From Moesziomyces globuligerus (taxonomy: Eukaryota > Basidiomycota > Ustilaginomycetes > Ustilaginales > Ustilaginaceae), in NCBI GenBank assembly GCA_030849465.1, contig JARVLF010000011.1, forward strand, positions 62,001 to 126,000: a stretch of DNA of 64,000 nucleotides, in the 5' to 3' direction. This document shows, piece by piece, positions 40,161 to 50,700 of this stretch. Each line of letters starts with the position of its first letter. Position 1 is the stretch's first letter. The position numbers and the translations under genes were made by a program. The notes beneath the pieces are model-generated. The model did no database searches. It worked only from the letters and a program-made list of their open reading frames with translations, and had not been told where the DNA came from.

Positions 40161-41297
40161 ACTTCTTAAGTGATGCATGTCGTGTATGGTGTTTGTCAAT
40201 CAAATATCAAATCAGCCATCACCCTCCATGAGCCGCCTGGCGATTTGCCAGCGTGGTTGCTTGCGGCAGTAAGCCGACCTAAAGCCAACCGGATTGGCGT
40301 GGGACGGAGAGCCAATCATACGAGAGTCAATCGCATGTGGTTGGTTGTCGGATCATGTATCAAGCTAACCACAAACATTAAATAAGTCCATGGTTGTTGG
40401 CGGCCGGCTTGGCCCAATGTTGCAATCGTTTGTTCGCGATACGTATGACGTCTGCCGATCTTGTTCACGCCCTCGTCACCCGAGCCCACATGCAGCTGGA
40501 ATGGCCGACCACTAATGGGCGTCACGCAGAAGGCGGAGGGTGGGGTCCGGGAAGTGGAGTCCAGTCCGGTGAGCCCACCATTGGCCCAGGCGAGAATTGG
40601 GTCGGTATGGGCATGGAGCTAGCTCATGGCTCGAGTGACACCAATCGGCTTACCGAACCACTAGCTCACGAACAAGGCACTGTTTCAGCAGGGACAGGAT
40701 GGCAGAAAGAGAAAGAGAGAAGCCGTGTTTGAGAACTGCGTTCCGAATATCTGGTGTGTGAGTTGCGAGCTGGCGTTAGCGAAGAGCGAGCGCTGAGCCA
40801 GTCATGAGTGCCGGGGGGGCTTAATTTAGAAGCCCACCTCAGCTGCCAACCGGGACGGCTTGTTTCAGAGGCCGACGGGATCAATGGTGCTAATTCAGCT
40901 GTCATGGATTTTCCTTGTTGGTGGCTACAGTAGCATGGGAAAAGCGACGGGAAGCCTCGTGGCGCCGTCCGTCCGTGCTGGTTGGAGCAAAGCGATCTGC
41001 AAAGCGACGGTCGCAGCGCGTTTTCACGCGAGGAGCTTTATAGCTGTCAGGGTCTGCTGAGAGGGCGTGAACGCAGGCGGGCGATTTTGGCAGATTCCAT
41101 CTGCGGGGTCGCAACGCAAGAAACGCCGCGCCGGCCGATCCGAGTCGAGCAGAGACAGAGTCGGGCGCGTGATTGCTAAGAATTCGCTCTGTGGAGGTGG
41201 GCGCGGCATGCAGCTGAGCTTTAAGGCCAGCTTTCGGAACTGCAGCCGCATCGGCACATTGGACTCACACTCTGTCCACACTAGCGAGATCGCTTGT

Positions 41298-41326
41298 GCA
41301 CACACACACACACATACACACACACG
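41298..41326. repeat. CA microsatellite
   Basis: A CA dinucleotide run of about 14 units with one CATACA break, about 200 bp upstream of the start codon at 41517. Confidence 0.9.
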
Positions 41327-41516
41327 GCTCAGCGGTACAGCACCGTACAGCATCGAGTGGCGTCTGTCTTCTGCCCCTTGCGTCGTGCACACCACCATCA
41401 TACCCCATCCAGTAGCGAGCTGCCTTCAGTCCACTTCGTGTCTACAAGGACCGTTGCAGTATACCCGGCGGACTACTTGCCCACGCAACACTCGCCGCTC
41501 TGCCACGTCGTGCAAG

Positions 41517-44500
41517 ATGCCGTCCGTCTTCAAGAATCTTCGCAGGTCGCTGTCCAAAGCTACAGATGGCAAATCAGCCGACTTCAAGCGACGCGACCGC
41601 ATAACCTCGGATACGGGCGCAAGACCGACCCAGACCCATCCATCCATCGAGGCGACTACCTCGCGCGACAGCTTTCTCACTTCCCCGCAGAGCCCCACCA
41701 GTAATCCCAGCTCAAACGGATCCGCCGTCACCATACCCTCCTCTCCCAACGCTCCTTATGGCCTCATGACCCAACAAAGCCACGACAGCAGCGTCTCGGA
41801 CGCTTCCCAAACACGTCCCAAGCAGAACAGGCGCAGCGTCTTCTCCCTCGATCTCGCCAAACAGGCCGTGGATCAGATCGTCTCCCGAGCAGTGATCCAT
41901 GTCGAGTCGATCAAAGTCGGCGACCTCACTCCAGAGGGCTTCCATCTCAGCATGGTCATTCGCGTAGGCAAGACAGGCCCTACAAAGGCAAAAATCACCT
42001 TCCCAGACGGTCTCGATCTCTACCTCGATCCCAGCCACGCTCGCCCTCTTGCTAGCATCAATCTCTCCCCCATCAAGATCAAGAACTCCACCAGGACAAA
42101 CGGTCTCGTCGTCGACGGACGCCTCAACACCCAGCCTGACAAGCATTCCTCGTCGGCTCGCGGTCTCGATAGCCTATTCCGCAAGCTCATCACGTCCTCA
42201 GGCCCTGTCCCGCTCAAGATTGGCTCAAGCAACACCGAGATCAAAGCCTATGGCATGTCCTTCAAGCGCATCACATTAGAGAAGGAAATCGTTCTCGACG
42301 GTCTCGACAGTCTCGGAGGCGCCCTCTCCTTCCTTCCCGCCTCGGCAACCTCGAGCGCTCCGATACAGCAACGCAACCCAGTCAAAGACTTCCAAATCGT
42401 CGGAGGCGATCCAAAGGCTGGCATCTCCTTCAAGGCTAAGGTCGAGCTCTTCAATCCGGCTGAAATCACCGCTCGCCTTGGCGACATCCGGCTCCGTCTT
42501 CAGACCGACATCGACGAGCTCAGGTCGGATCAGGATGACCAAAACGCCTTGATTGGTTCAGTCGTGCTGCCTGATCTCACCCTCAAGCCCGGTGCGACCA
42601 CTGTTCCTCTACACGGCAACGTTCTCGTCGCCCCACCGGGAGACCCCACTCGCCTAGCTGGCATCACGCTCATCCGCTATCTCCTCGAAAATAGGTCGGT
42701 TTCGATCAACGTTGTCGGATCGCAAGCTTCTTCAAAAGTACCCTGGGTGGCTGCAATTTTCGCATCTGTCCGTATTTCGGCGCTGCTACCTGCACTGGGA
42801 ATCGGTTCCAAGCTGCTCGATGGCGCCTCTCTGATCCCCCCCGAGGATGCCGTCCTATCCCCTCAGCCGCAGCTTTACGCTCGCGCTACACTCCGCAACA
42901 TGCTTGGTCCTCCCTTGCACATCCACTCCCTTTGGGTCGAGGCTTTCCAGGACATCGAGCCAGCCTCCGATACCGGCGCACCGGCTGACGCCGCCACCCG
43001 TCTAGGCGACATTCGCACCCCCGCCGACTCGCCCGTCCTCACCCTCTCATCAGACCAACCCGTGCACGCCAGTCTGCCCTTCAGCCTCACAGCTGGAGGC
43101 TCCTCCTACGTCCGCATCCTAAAAAATGAAGCCAAGAGGAAGGGCATGGAGCTCAACGAGAACCTCATCGCAGCTTTGAACCTCATGCCTGATGCCGATG
43201 GCCCGGCAAATCTGACGTCCGTTGTGTCGAGTTCTCGGAAAGGCACCAGGTCCAACTCCGATGAAGTCTTGGATCTGCCCAATCTCGTCGCCAGTGCTCT
43301 GTCTTCGTTGAAGGTGTCCGCGCATGTCGTCGCTCAGGTCTCGATTGGACAGTATCGCATTCCCGGCGAGATCAACTTCGTTCAGCGCCAGCTGCCCATC
43401 GCCATTACTGTCAAGACGGCGCGCAACATTCTGCCCACCATTGGCGCGCCACTCGTGGACGCCTTGATCGAACAAGCCAGAGTCTCGATCTCCAAGCTCA
43501 AGATTCTCGACATGGACGAGAAAGGTCTCAATATCGAAGCCGAGATCGGTCTCGTCGACTTTGGGCCCCTCGACGTCGAGATCCACTTTGACCAGGGCCT
43601 CAACATCACCTCGTCAGACCCTTCTACCACGATGGCGGAAGAGCAGCCCGTGATCGGACGAATTGTCTTTGCCGAGGCACTTCGTGGCGTGGCAGGCAGC
43701 GAGGAATTGCTCAAGACGAGGCTGCGCATTCTTCCGGCCCCTGGTCCCAAGAGTGTGCCCACGTTCGCTGCGTTCGTTTCCGAGATCATACAAAAGGACG
43801 CAGTGCCTGTCCAGATCTCGTCGAACGCCTGCCGCGTCGTCGCCGGAGGTGCCAATTTCCCCGCGGTGCTCTCAAAGTCCATCGTTCTGCCTGGACTCGG
43901 CGGGCTGCAGGGGCTGGAACTAGAGGGCCTCGACATTTTCGACGAGGTGGCAGCCCCAACCGGTCCGGGTCGCGGAAGAGCCTTGAGCTCTGCGTCCGCG
44001 TCCAGTGGCAGCTCGGGTCACCTGAACAGCAAGGACAAGGCATTCAAGATCAGGACCCGGGTGCGCATTCCTCACAAGGGACTCCTGGCCGTGGCATTGT
44101 CCAAGATCGAAGCCGGGATCGAGTTCGAAGGCGTCCAAATCGGCATTGTGTCGGCGGAGGACATTGTCTTCACTCTCACAGAGGCAGACGTCCGCTTTGA
44201 GGCGCAAGGTTACGTTTTCCTGGGAAGCGAATCATTCAAGGAGAACCAATCGGTGGCCGAGTATAAGCAAAGTGCGCTGCAGGCGTTTGGCAGGCTCGCA
44301 AGTGCCCTTCTGGGTGCGATACCCGTCGAACTGACGATCAAAGGCTATCGAGCTTTCGCGATGGGCGATGTGCAAATTCCGCCCGCCGGTCGCGCCCAGG
44401 TCCCCCCTCATCTTCGCAGCAAATCTTCCACTACGTCTGTCCACCGCAAAGAGTCCATCAAACGTGCAAGAAATGGATCTCTGAGCCATTCGAGCAGCTC

Positions 44501-45938
44501 CACTTTCTCACAGAAGCAGGTTCCCTGGCTCGATCAGGCGTTCCAGAAGGTGTCTATCGTCACCGTGGTGCAAAAGGATCTCCAACCGGTGCTCAAAGAT
44601 ATGCAGATCAGCCGGCTCTTTGCCAACTTCCTCCGCGCAGGCAATCTCGACGCTGACATCGACGCCGTCTCTTTCGAGATCGAGGTGCCTCTTGACGTCC
44701 GCTTCAAAGTGCTTTCCGTCGAAGCTGACGTCGAGGTCCATTATGAGGGGTTCGGACGTGTCGGTACAGGTCGGATTGATACTGACGTCCTCTCCTGCAC
44801 ACCAGTGGATCACAGCCACGGGCACGACGAGACAGACACGGCGGGAAAGACGACTCGCTTGGTGCGGCTTGCACCTGGATCGCTCAAGCTGACGACAGAT
44901 GCGAGCGAGGGGCTCGCCCAGCTCATCGCGCACATTGCCGACTGCGACGAGACCGACCGGATCAGCATCCGCGGCCGAGCCCGTGCCCGCGTCGATGTGG
45001 CGCTCGGCGAGATCTGCGTCGACGTGGACCTGGGAAGACAGCCGCACGTTCTGGCGATGGACGGGCTGCGAGGATTGCGGTCCAGCCCGGTGCAATACAC
45101 CAACCTTCAGGTCGTCGAGGCCTCGCGCGAATACCTCAAGATCGTCTTTTCGCTCTACCTCAACAATCCGTCCAGGACCTTCCAGGTTGCGCTGCCGGAC
45201 ACGGATCTCACGATGGCAGCCTTCTACCGAGGCGCGTACGTCGGACGAGCCCACATCGCGAAAGGATTCAGGCTGGGGAGCGGTCCTGTCGGCGTGCACG
45301 ATATCCACTTCCGCTACTGTCCTCCGCCCGAGGTCGAGAAGGCGGCGCGGGACATTCCTGCCAACTTCCTGTCTGGCCGCAAGACGACGCTGCAGATCCG
45401 CGGCGATGACGAGTCGAGCGAGATCGCCTTGCTGATCCCGGCGCTGAAGAACATCCAGCTGACGTTTGAACTCAAGCCGATGATGGATCGCACGCTGATC
45501 GACAGCATCTCGATCGCCTTGGGCGTCACGGCGCTCACGGCGGCTTCGGTGGACGCGCAGTTTGTGGTCAACAACCCGCTCGGTGTGCCGTTCGATCTGT
45601 GCGCCATGTCGTTCATGGCCACGTACAGGGGCGAGCCGTTTGGCAGCTGCACCGTGACGTACGAGGCGGACCATCCGCTGCGCGTGCCCGCCGGCAGCGG
45701 CAAGCAGCCCGGCCAGCAGCAGAGCTCGCCCGTCTCGGTGGCGCTGGCGCAGCCGCTGGAGAACATGGTCGGCGCGTTTTTGAAGAGCAAGGGCCAGCTG
45801 CTGCTCGACATTGAAGTCAACGCGAGCGTCGAGATCCAAGGCTTCAAGATCCCCAACTTCAACTACCGCCAGCCCCAGCTTCCGCTCACCATCAAGGGCC
45901 TCGAAGCGCTTTCAAAGTGGATGAAGTTCCTCCCTTGA
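41517..45938 (+). CDS. large LEA2/DUF3712-like repeat protein
   Basis: Single exon, 1473 residues from the ATG at 41517 (start MPSVFKNLRRSLSKATDGKS). After a Ser-rich N-terminus of about 100 residues, the rest is a chain of beta-rich modules of about 150-300 residues. Examples are VESIKVGDLTPEGFHLSMVI, ISFKAKVELFNPAEITARLG, LKILDMDEKGLNIEAEIGLV, VQIGIVSAEDIVFTLTEADV and VDAQFVVNNPLGVPFDLCAM. Patterns such as V-x-N-P and ITFPDGLDLYLD are typical of the LEA2-like fungal DUF3712 family. No signal peptide or clear membrane span is seen. The molecular role of this family is not established; the repeated beta sandwiches could suggest lipid or membrane contact. It closes the gene desert and converges with the NECAP gene. 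Confidence 0.75.
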   Translation: MPSVFKNLRRSLSKATDGKSADFKRRDRITSDTGARPTQTHPSIEATTSRDSFLTSPQSPTSNPSSNGSAVTIPSSPNAPYGLMTQQSHDSSVSDASQTRPKQNRRSVFSLDLAKQAVDQIVSRAVIHVESIKVGDLTPEGFHLSMVIRVGKTGPTKAKITFPDGLDLYLDPSHARPLASINLSPIKIKNSTRTNGLVVDGRLNTQPDKHSSSARGLDSLFRKLITSSGPVPLKIGSSNTEIKAYGMSFKRITLEKEIVLDGLDSLGGALSFLPASATSSAPIQQRNPVKDFQIVGGDPKAGISFKAKVELFNPAEITARLGDIRLRLQTDIDELRSDQDDQNALIGSVVLPDLTLKPGATTVPLHGNVLVAPPGDPTRLAGITLIRYLLENRSVSINVVGSQASSKVPWVAAIFASVRISALLPALGIGSKLLDGASLIPPEDAVLSPQPQLYARATLRNMLGPPLHIHSLWVEAFQDIEPASDTGAPADAATRLGDIRTPADSPVLTLSSDQPVHASLPFSLTAGGSSYVRILKNEAKRKGMELNENLIAALNLMPDADGPANLTSVVSSSRKGTRSNSDEVLDLPNLVASALSSLKVSAHVVAQVSIGQYRIPGEINFVQRQLPIAITVKTARNILPTIGAPLVDALIEQARVSISKLKILDMDEKGLNIEAEIGLVDFGPLDVEIHFDQGLNITSSDPSTTMAEEQPVIGRIVFAEALRGVAGSEELLKTRLRILPAPGPKSVPTFAAFVSEIIQKDAVPVQISSNACRVVAGGANFPAVLSKSIVLPGLGGLQGLELEGLDIFDEVAAPTGPGRGRALSSASASSGSSGHLNSKDKAFKIRTRVRIPHKGLLAVALSKIEAGIEFEGVQIGIVSAEDIVFTLTEADVRFEAQGYVFLGSESFKENQSVAEYKQSALQAFGRLASALLGAIPVELTIKGYRAFAMGDVQIPPAGRAQVPPHLRSKSSTTSVHRKESIKRARNGSLSHSSSSTFSQKQVPWLDQAFQKVSIVTVVQKDLQPVLKDMQISRLFANFLRAGNLDADIDAVSFEIEVPLDVRFKVLSVEADVEVHYEGFGRVGTGRIDTDVLSCTPVDHSHGHDETDTAGKTTRLVRLAPGSLKLTTDASEGLAQLIAHIADCDETDRISIRGRARARVDVALGEICVDVDLGRQPHVLAMDGLRGLRSSPVQYTNLQVVEASREYLKIVFSLYLNNPSRTFQVALPDTDLTMAAFYRGAYVGRAHIAKGFRLGSGPVGVHDIHFRYCPPPEVEKAARDIPANFLSGRKTTLQIRGDDESSEIALLIPALKNIQLTFELKPMMDRTLIDSISIALGVTALTAASVDAQFVVNNPLGVPFDLCAMSFMATYRGEPFGSCTVTYEADHPLRVPAGSGKQPGQQQSSPVSVALAQPLENMVGAFLKSKGQLLLDIEVNASVEIQGFKIPNFNYRQPQLPLTIKGLEALSKWMKFLP

Positions 45939-46166
45939 TCCGGTGCGGCAAAGCGGCAGACGCTTGCTCGCCTCGACCGCGCCAAGCACGCTCTCCCCAC
46001 ACGCTTGTTCGCTTTGGGTCGTCATGGAATGCATGGCTTTCGAACTCCATCTCGTGCGGCTCAGCGGAACAACGGAAAATCTGTGCGTGAGGCAGACTGC
46101 ATTCAACCAACGTGACCGTGACTGTGATCTGTCTGTCAGGGACTGATGGCGTGGCGGGCTGCCGGA

Positions 46167-47084
46167 TCACCTCTTCTTGCTCGGAGGCGGAGGGAGCAGC
46201 GGTCCGCCGCCGAAGCCTCCGCCGAGCGAGGAGGTGGTGCCCGAGCTGGCCGAGGTGATCTTCCTCGCGCCGCCGCCAGGGATCTTGATGGCAAACGTCT
46301 CGCCCTCCTTGAGGCTAAAGTCCTTCTTGGGGCCCGAGGGCAGGTGGGGCGAGGGTCCATCGTCGACCAACGCGCCCGCCTCATCGCCAGCTGGATTCGA
46401 TGCTCGGTTCGCCGCAGCCTTCTGACGCCTACGGGACGATTCGAGACGATTCACAGAGTGACAGAGTGAGCGGATCGGAACACAACGTGGTGCGAGGGCA
46501 TGGCGGGCGACTTACTTTGTCCAGTCTTGGAGGGCGACGTTAAAGTCAAAGCTATCGCTACGGTCCTGGAACTGTTTTACCCAGAAAACACGGGATTGCA
46601 CCACCAGAGAGGAGGGTCAGTTCGGAGGTCAGGGGAGGGGGCCGGGGGTTGGGTGGTGGTGGTAATAAAGGGGAGGTTAGGTAGGATAGTGAGTTAGGCT
46701 GAGTTGCAGGATTTGCGGATTGCGATAGGGGTGGGGTGGTGTACATACACCCATTCCGATGTAAGCCTTTTTCCTCGAGCCGTCTGGAGTCTGCGACTCT
46801 ACTCTGAGGACAAAGTATCTGCTCGAGTCTAGGACGGGTTCTACCGAGGTGCCTTTGACGTCGTAGGGGCATTCGGCGAAGAGTTCTCCCGAATCACCGT
46901 CTTCGAGTCGGATCGAACACGTGCTCGAGCCGGAGGATTCCATGATGCGCAGTCGACCTTTCCAGAGAAAGGCCTCCATGTCGCCCCACTCTGCTGCCTT
47001 GTAGCCCGCCGTGGTCGAGCGCGGTGGTACGCGGTAGACGAAGCACTCGCGTGCTACGAACAGCACCGTCTCGTATCCCGACAT
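46167..47084 (-). CDS. NECAP endocytosis protein (adaptin ear-binding coat-associated)
   Basis: Three exons, 47084-46749, 46571-46516 and 46428-46167, encode 217 residues. Introns are 177 bp (GTATGT...CAG) and 87 bp (GTAAGT...TAG). The NECAP PH-like domain fills residues 1-150: ETVLFVARECFVYRVPPRST, WKGRLRIMESSGSSTCSIRL, SSRYFVLRVESQTPDGSRKK, then AYIGMG|FQDRSDSFDFNVAL and QDWTK, where the joins rebuild the invariant GFxDRxDxFDFNVALQD block. The tail has FSLKEGETFAIKIPGGGARK, also typical. NECAP proteins bind the AP-2 adaptor and regulate clathrin-coated pits. A WxxF adaptin-ear motif is not seen at the C-terminus, which ends PLLPPPPSKKR. Confidence 0.92.
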
Positions 47085-47753
47085 CCCGCCGACCCCAGTT
47101 CGCCCTCGGAGCTCCAATCGTCAGAATCTCAACTTGCCAAAGGGGTCGCGTGGTGAGCGCCCGTGACAGTGCTTCCAGCTGCTGAAAGTCCCCAACTCTG
47201 CGAGTGGGCCGTTCGCGGTATTCGGTGATGATGGACGTAGAGGGTCGAGACGAGGTCGCGATTTCCAACACCACCCACACACGCCAGGCCCGACGTGGAA
47301 CGTGCACACCCTCGTCTTGGGAATTTCCCCCACCTGCCACGCTCCAAACCCTCGTTGCGAGGTCGAGGCCACACGACCGCCATTGCAACCCTTCCGAAGC
47401 GCATCTATCCCCCCTTTGGACGTTCGACGGTGGCTCGAGGCTCTTGCAAGCAGCGCAGAAACGCAAGGTGGCGATGGAGCACTGGCTCAATCCGCGCGCA
47501 TGGACGGCTGCTCGCATCGGCGAACCCCAGTCACATGCTGCCGCCCCCATCGAGTCGTTTAGGATACGAGTCAGACCGCATTTGCTTCAACCCCACCCCA
47601 CACAAGCCACGAATGCCAATCCGGCAGCCACTCCTCTGAGAGCAAATAACAACAAGGATTCGTTCAAGGAGGGAATTTATCTACATTTGGGGGTTAAAAA
47701 GGCATCACCGGCAGCCTTCTGTTACCATCTAGACCCGCGCTCACGCGCGCATC
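47085..47753. other. intergenic region between SEC31 and NECAP genes
   Basis: This 669 bp spacer should hold the NECAP promoter and leader and the SEC31 3' end. Frames are open on both strands, but none shows a domain or sensible codon pattern. Confidence 0.5.
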
Positions 47754-50700
47754 CTACAGCCGGGAGATGATCATCTTGACACCGACCAGACCGGCGGCTA
47801 CGTCGCCCGAGCAGCTCGTGACGAGCTGGAGATGGATGTTGAGCGCCGCCTGCCGGTTCCTCGCCTCGATGGCGGCGACGATCTGCAGCAGACCCTGCAC
47901 CGCCTTGGCCTCGATCGTGCCGCAGTTGAGATGGTCGAGCAGCAGATTGATCCGACGCTCGGTATCGTCCACCATACGCTTCTGCGCCGGCGGCGCCGTC
48001 GCCTTGAGCCGCGCCACCTCGCGCTGCAGCGCATGCTGGATCGCTCGCTGGTTCTCCGGAATGTGCGATCGGTCGCCCGGAGGATACTTCATCTGCGGCG
48101 CGTTGCGAGCGCCAGGCGTCGCACTGCGCGGAGGCGCACCCGCACCACCACCCGGCGTCGCCGATCGCTGCGGCACACCGGGAGGACCCGCAAGCCCGGG
48201 CGCACCGGCAGGCGCCTGTCCAGGCGGACGCAGCGCTGCCGCACCGGGTGCCGGTGGACCACCCTGCTGCTGAAGCCCGTTGCCGTACGGAGCGCCAGCC
48301 GAGGGCGGTCGCGCGTACGGACCGGCAGGAGGAGCGCCCTGCCCAGGAGGGCCTTGCTGAGCCTGACCCGGCCCAGGCGCGCCGTAAGGCTGCTGACCCG
48401 GACGAGCCTGCGTCTGCATGGGACCCGTCGGCGGCGGACGAACGCCGGGCGGGCCAGCACGCTGCTGAGCCAGCCCAGGTCCGGTCGGCGGGCCCTGAGG
48501 TGGCGGGCTGATCATACCGCGCGAGGGGGTAGCTCCACGCGGGGGCCCCGGGGGCGGAGCGCCGAGGTTGGCTGGCCCACCGTACGGCGAAGCCGCCTGA
48601 GCCGGCGCGTTGGGGAAGGGCGACGTGATCGCCGACGACGGCTTGTGCTGCGACATGGCGCTCGGCGTGCGCTTGGGCGCCGACAAGCCTTCGGGAACGT
48701 CGTTCCAGCCCGACTGGTCGCGCTTGAGCGGCGGCGGCGGCGGAAGCTGCTGCTGCTGCGGCGCCTGCTGGTACGACGGAGCGCCGAACGTGGGTGGAGC
48801 GGGAATCATGGGCTGCGCGGGCTGGTACGCGCTCTGGTATCCCTGCTGCGAGCCGTATGCTCCGTATGGGTTCGACTGCGCCGGCTCGGGCTGCATTGCC
48901 GTCGGCACGGGCGCTGGCACGGCGGGAGCGTATCGCGACTGCGTGGCGGGCTGCGCTGCAACCGGCGCGGCAGACGCAGCCGCGTATGGATCCTGATACG
49001 AGGGCACCGCAGGCACCGATGGCACCGACGACTGGGACGGCGCAGGTGCGCTCGACTGGCCGTACGGGTTGTAGGGCGCGTAGCCGTTCGTCGAGGGCGC
49101 AGCGGCGTATGCAGAAGTGGAAGCCGAAGCAGGCGCACCGCCGTCGGTCTCAGCAGCAGCAGCAGCTTCGACCTTGGGACGCGCCTTCTCGGCCTTGAGC
49201 AGGCGCTCCTTGAGGGCGGTGGCGGTGAGGCCAGCGCCGGCACTGGCGCCCTGGTCGAGGGGGCCCTGGGGCCGATAGTCGGCGGGCGTCTGGTTGGCGA
49301 ATCGGAGCGCGGGCGTGATGAGGCCCTGATCGGCCAAGAGCTCGACGTATTCGTGGATGCGATCGTAGAGCGGCGCGAGCTTGTAGAGCCTGGCGCCGGT
49401 CTCGGCGACAAACGAGTCCTGGGTGGGCTGCTGGAGGTCGACGTCGACGTAGCCGACGGCGCTCTGGAAGACGGTGATCTTCTCCATGAACGTCTGCAGC
49501 GCCTCTGCGCGCGCCGAGTAGAGCGTGCCGTCGTGCGAAGCGTCGTCGGCGTCGCGGGTGCTGGATCGGAGCGCGAGCTCCTCCTCCTTCATCTCGTCGA
49601 TCCACATGCCGGCGACCTTTTCGAGCTTGCCCGCGGCGAGGTAGCAGAGCACGGCGTTCTTGCGATGCTCCTTGGCCTGCGCCGCATCGGCGCTGCGCGC
49701 GAGCGTATACTTGTATTCGAGGCGCTCGCCGAGCTGCTCGGTGAGGTTGCTAAACTCGTCCTGCTTGGCAAAGGTGCAGAGCACCACAAAGATCTCCTGC
49801 CATTCGCCGAGATCGGCGTTCTGCACCACGTCGGTGAGGTCGTCCGAGACGATGCTCTGGAAGAGGCGCAGGTAGGGCAGCTGGGCGGTGCGCTTCTCAA
49901 AGTAGGCCTTCTGCGCCTTGGCGAGGAGCTGCTCGCCGCCGCGGACGGCGAGGAGGAAGGCGTCGGCGAAGCGGTCGCTGTTGATGCAGAGCGAGACGGC
50001 GCTTTCGAAATCGCCGAGCACAAGCGCGCGCGTGATGAGCTTGTCCGCTTCGGATTCCTCGGACGGGTAGATCTTGAAGGTGGTGGGGCGGATGCTGTCG
50101 CTTGCGACGGACGAAGGACCGGGCGAGCCGGCGGTCGCAGCCGCCGACGAGTGGATGGGCGCGTGGGACTCGGACAGAAGGTGGTCGGGGAGAGCGGATC
50201 GGATGGCGGGGGTCTGTCCACTGGCGATCTGGTTGAAGAAGTCGGAGCCATCTTTGGCTGTTCCGGCTGCGTCGTCGCCGAAGAGGCTAGGCTCGTTGGC
50301 GTCCTTGGGCTCGGCTTCCGAGGGCTTGTCGTCCGCGAAGGCAGTGGGCTCGGCAGCTTCGGTGACGGCGGCGGTCTCAACGGTCGCCTCCGACTCAGGC
50401 ACAGGAGCGTCCTCGACGGCAGCCGACTTGGTGAAGGCGGGCTCTTCGATGCTCTCGGCTGGAGCGATGGGCTCTTCTGGGGCCGAGGTGCCGTTGGCCT
50501 TGAAGGCGGCGATGGACTGCGCGACCTTGCTGGCGACGTCTTCCTTGGAGAATCCGAGGAGGGCGACGAGCTCGTCGCGCGAGTCGGCGCGGAACAAGGT
50601 CTGGAGGGCCTTCCAGTTTGCAATGTCGTCCGGGCGGGTGGATGCGTCCTGGCTGCGCTCGGCGCAGAACTCGGCGAGGCTCTGACCGTCGAGAGCGTTT

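Larger units (their letters stand above)
34717..41516. other. 6.8 kb gene desert with dispersed repeats
   Basis: No open frame here has a recognisable domain. The stretch appears less GC-rich than its flanks by eye, with many ATG, TTT and AAT words, and is dominated from 36050 to 40160 by GGGTGGCT and AGCCACCC words in both directions. Degenerate copies (TAAGCCAACCACGCACG, TTGGCTAAC) occur near 35500-35570 and around 40220-40340. A pyrimidine-rich low-complexity block lies at 39700-39900 and a CA run near 41300. The last 400 bp should carry the promoter of the gene at 41517. Individual repeat copies are listed separately. Confidence 0.75.

Noticed and set aside
47204..47770. 188-codon plus-strand frame upstream of NECAP
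   Set aside because: No conserved motif; overlaps the SEC31 stop and the NECAP leader.
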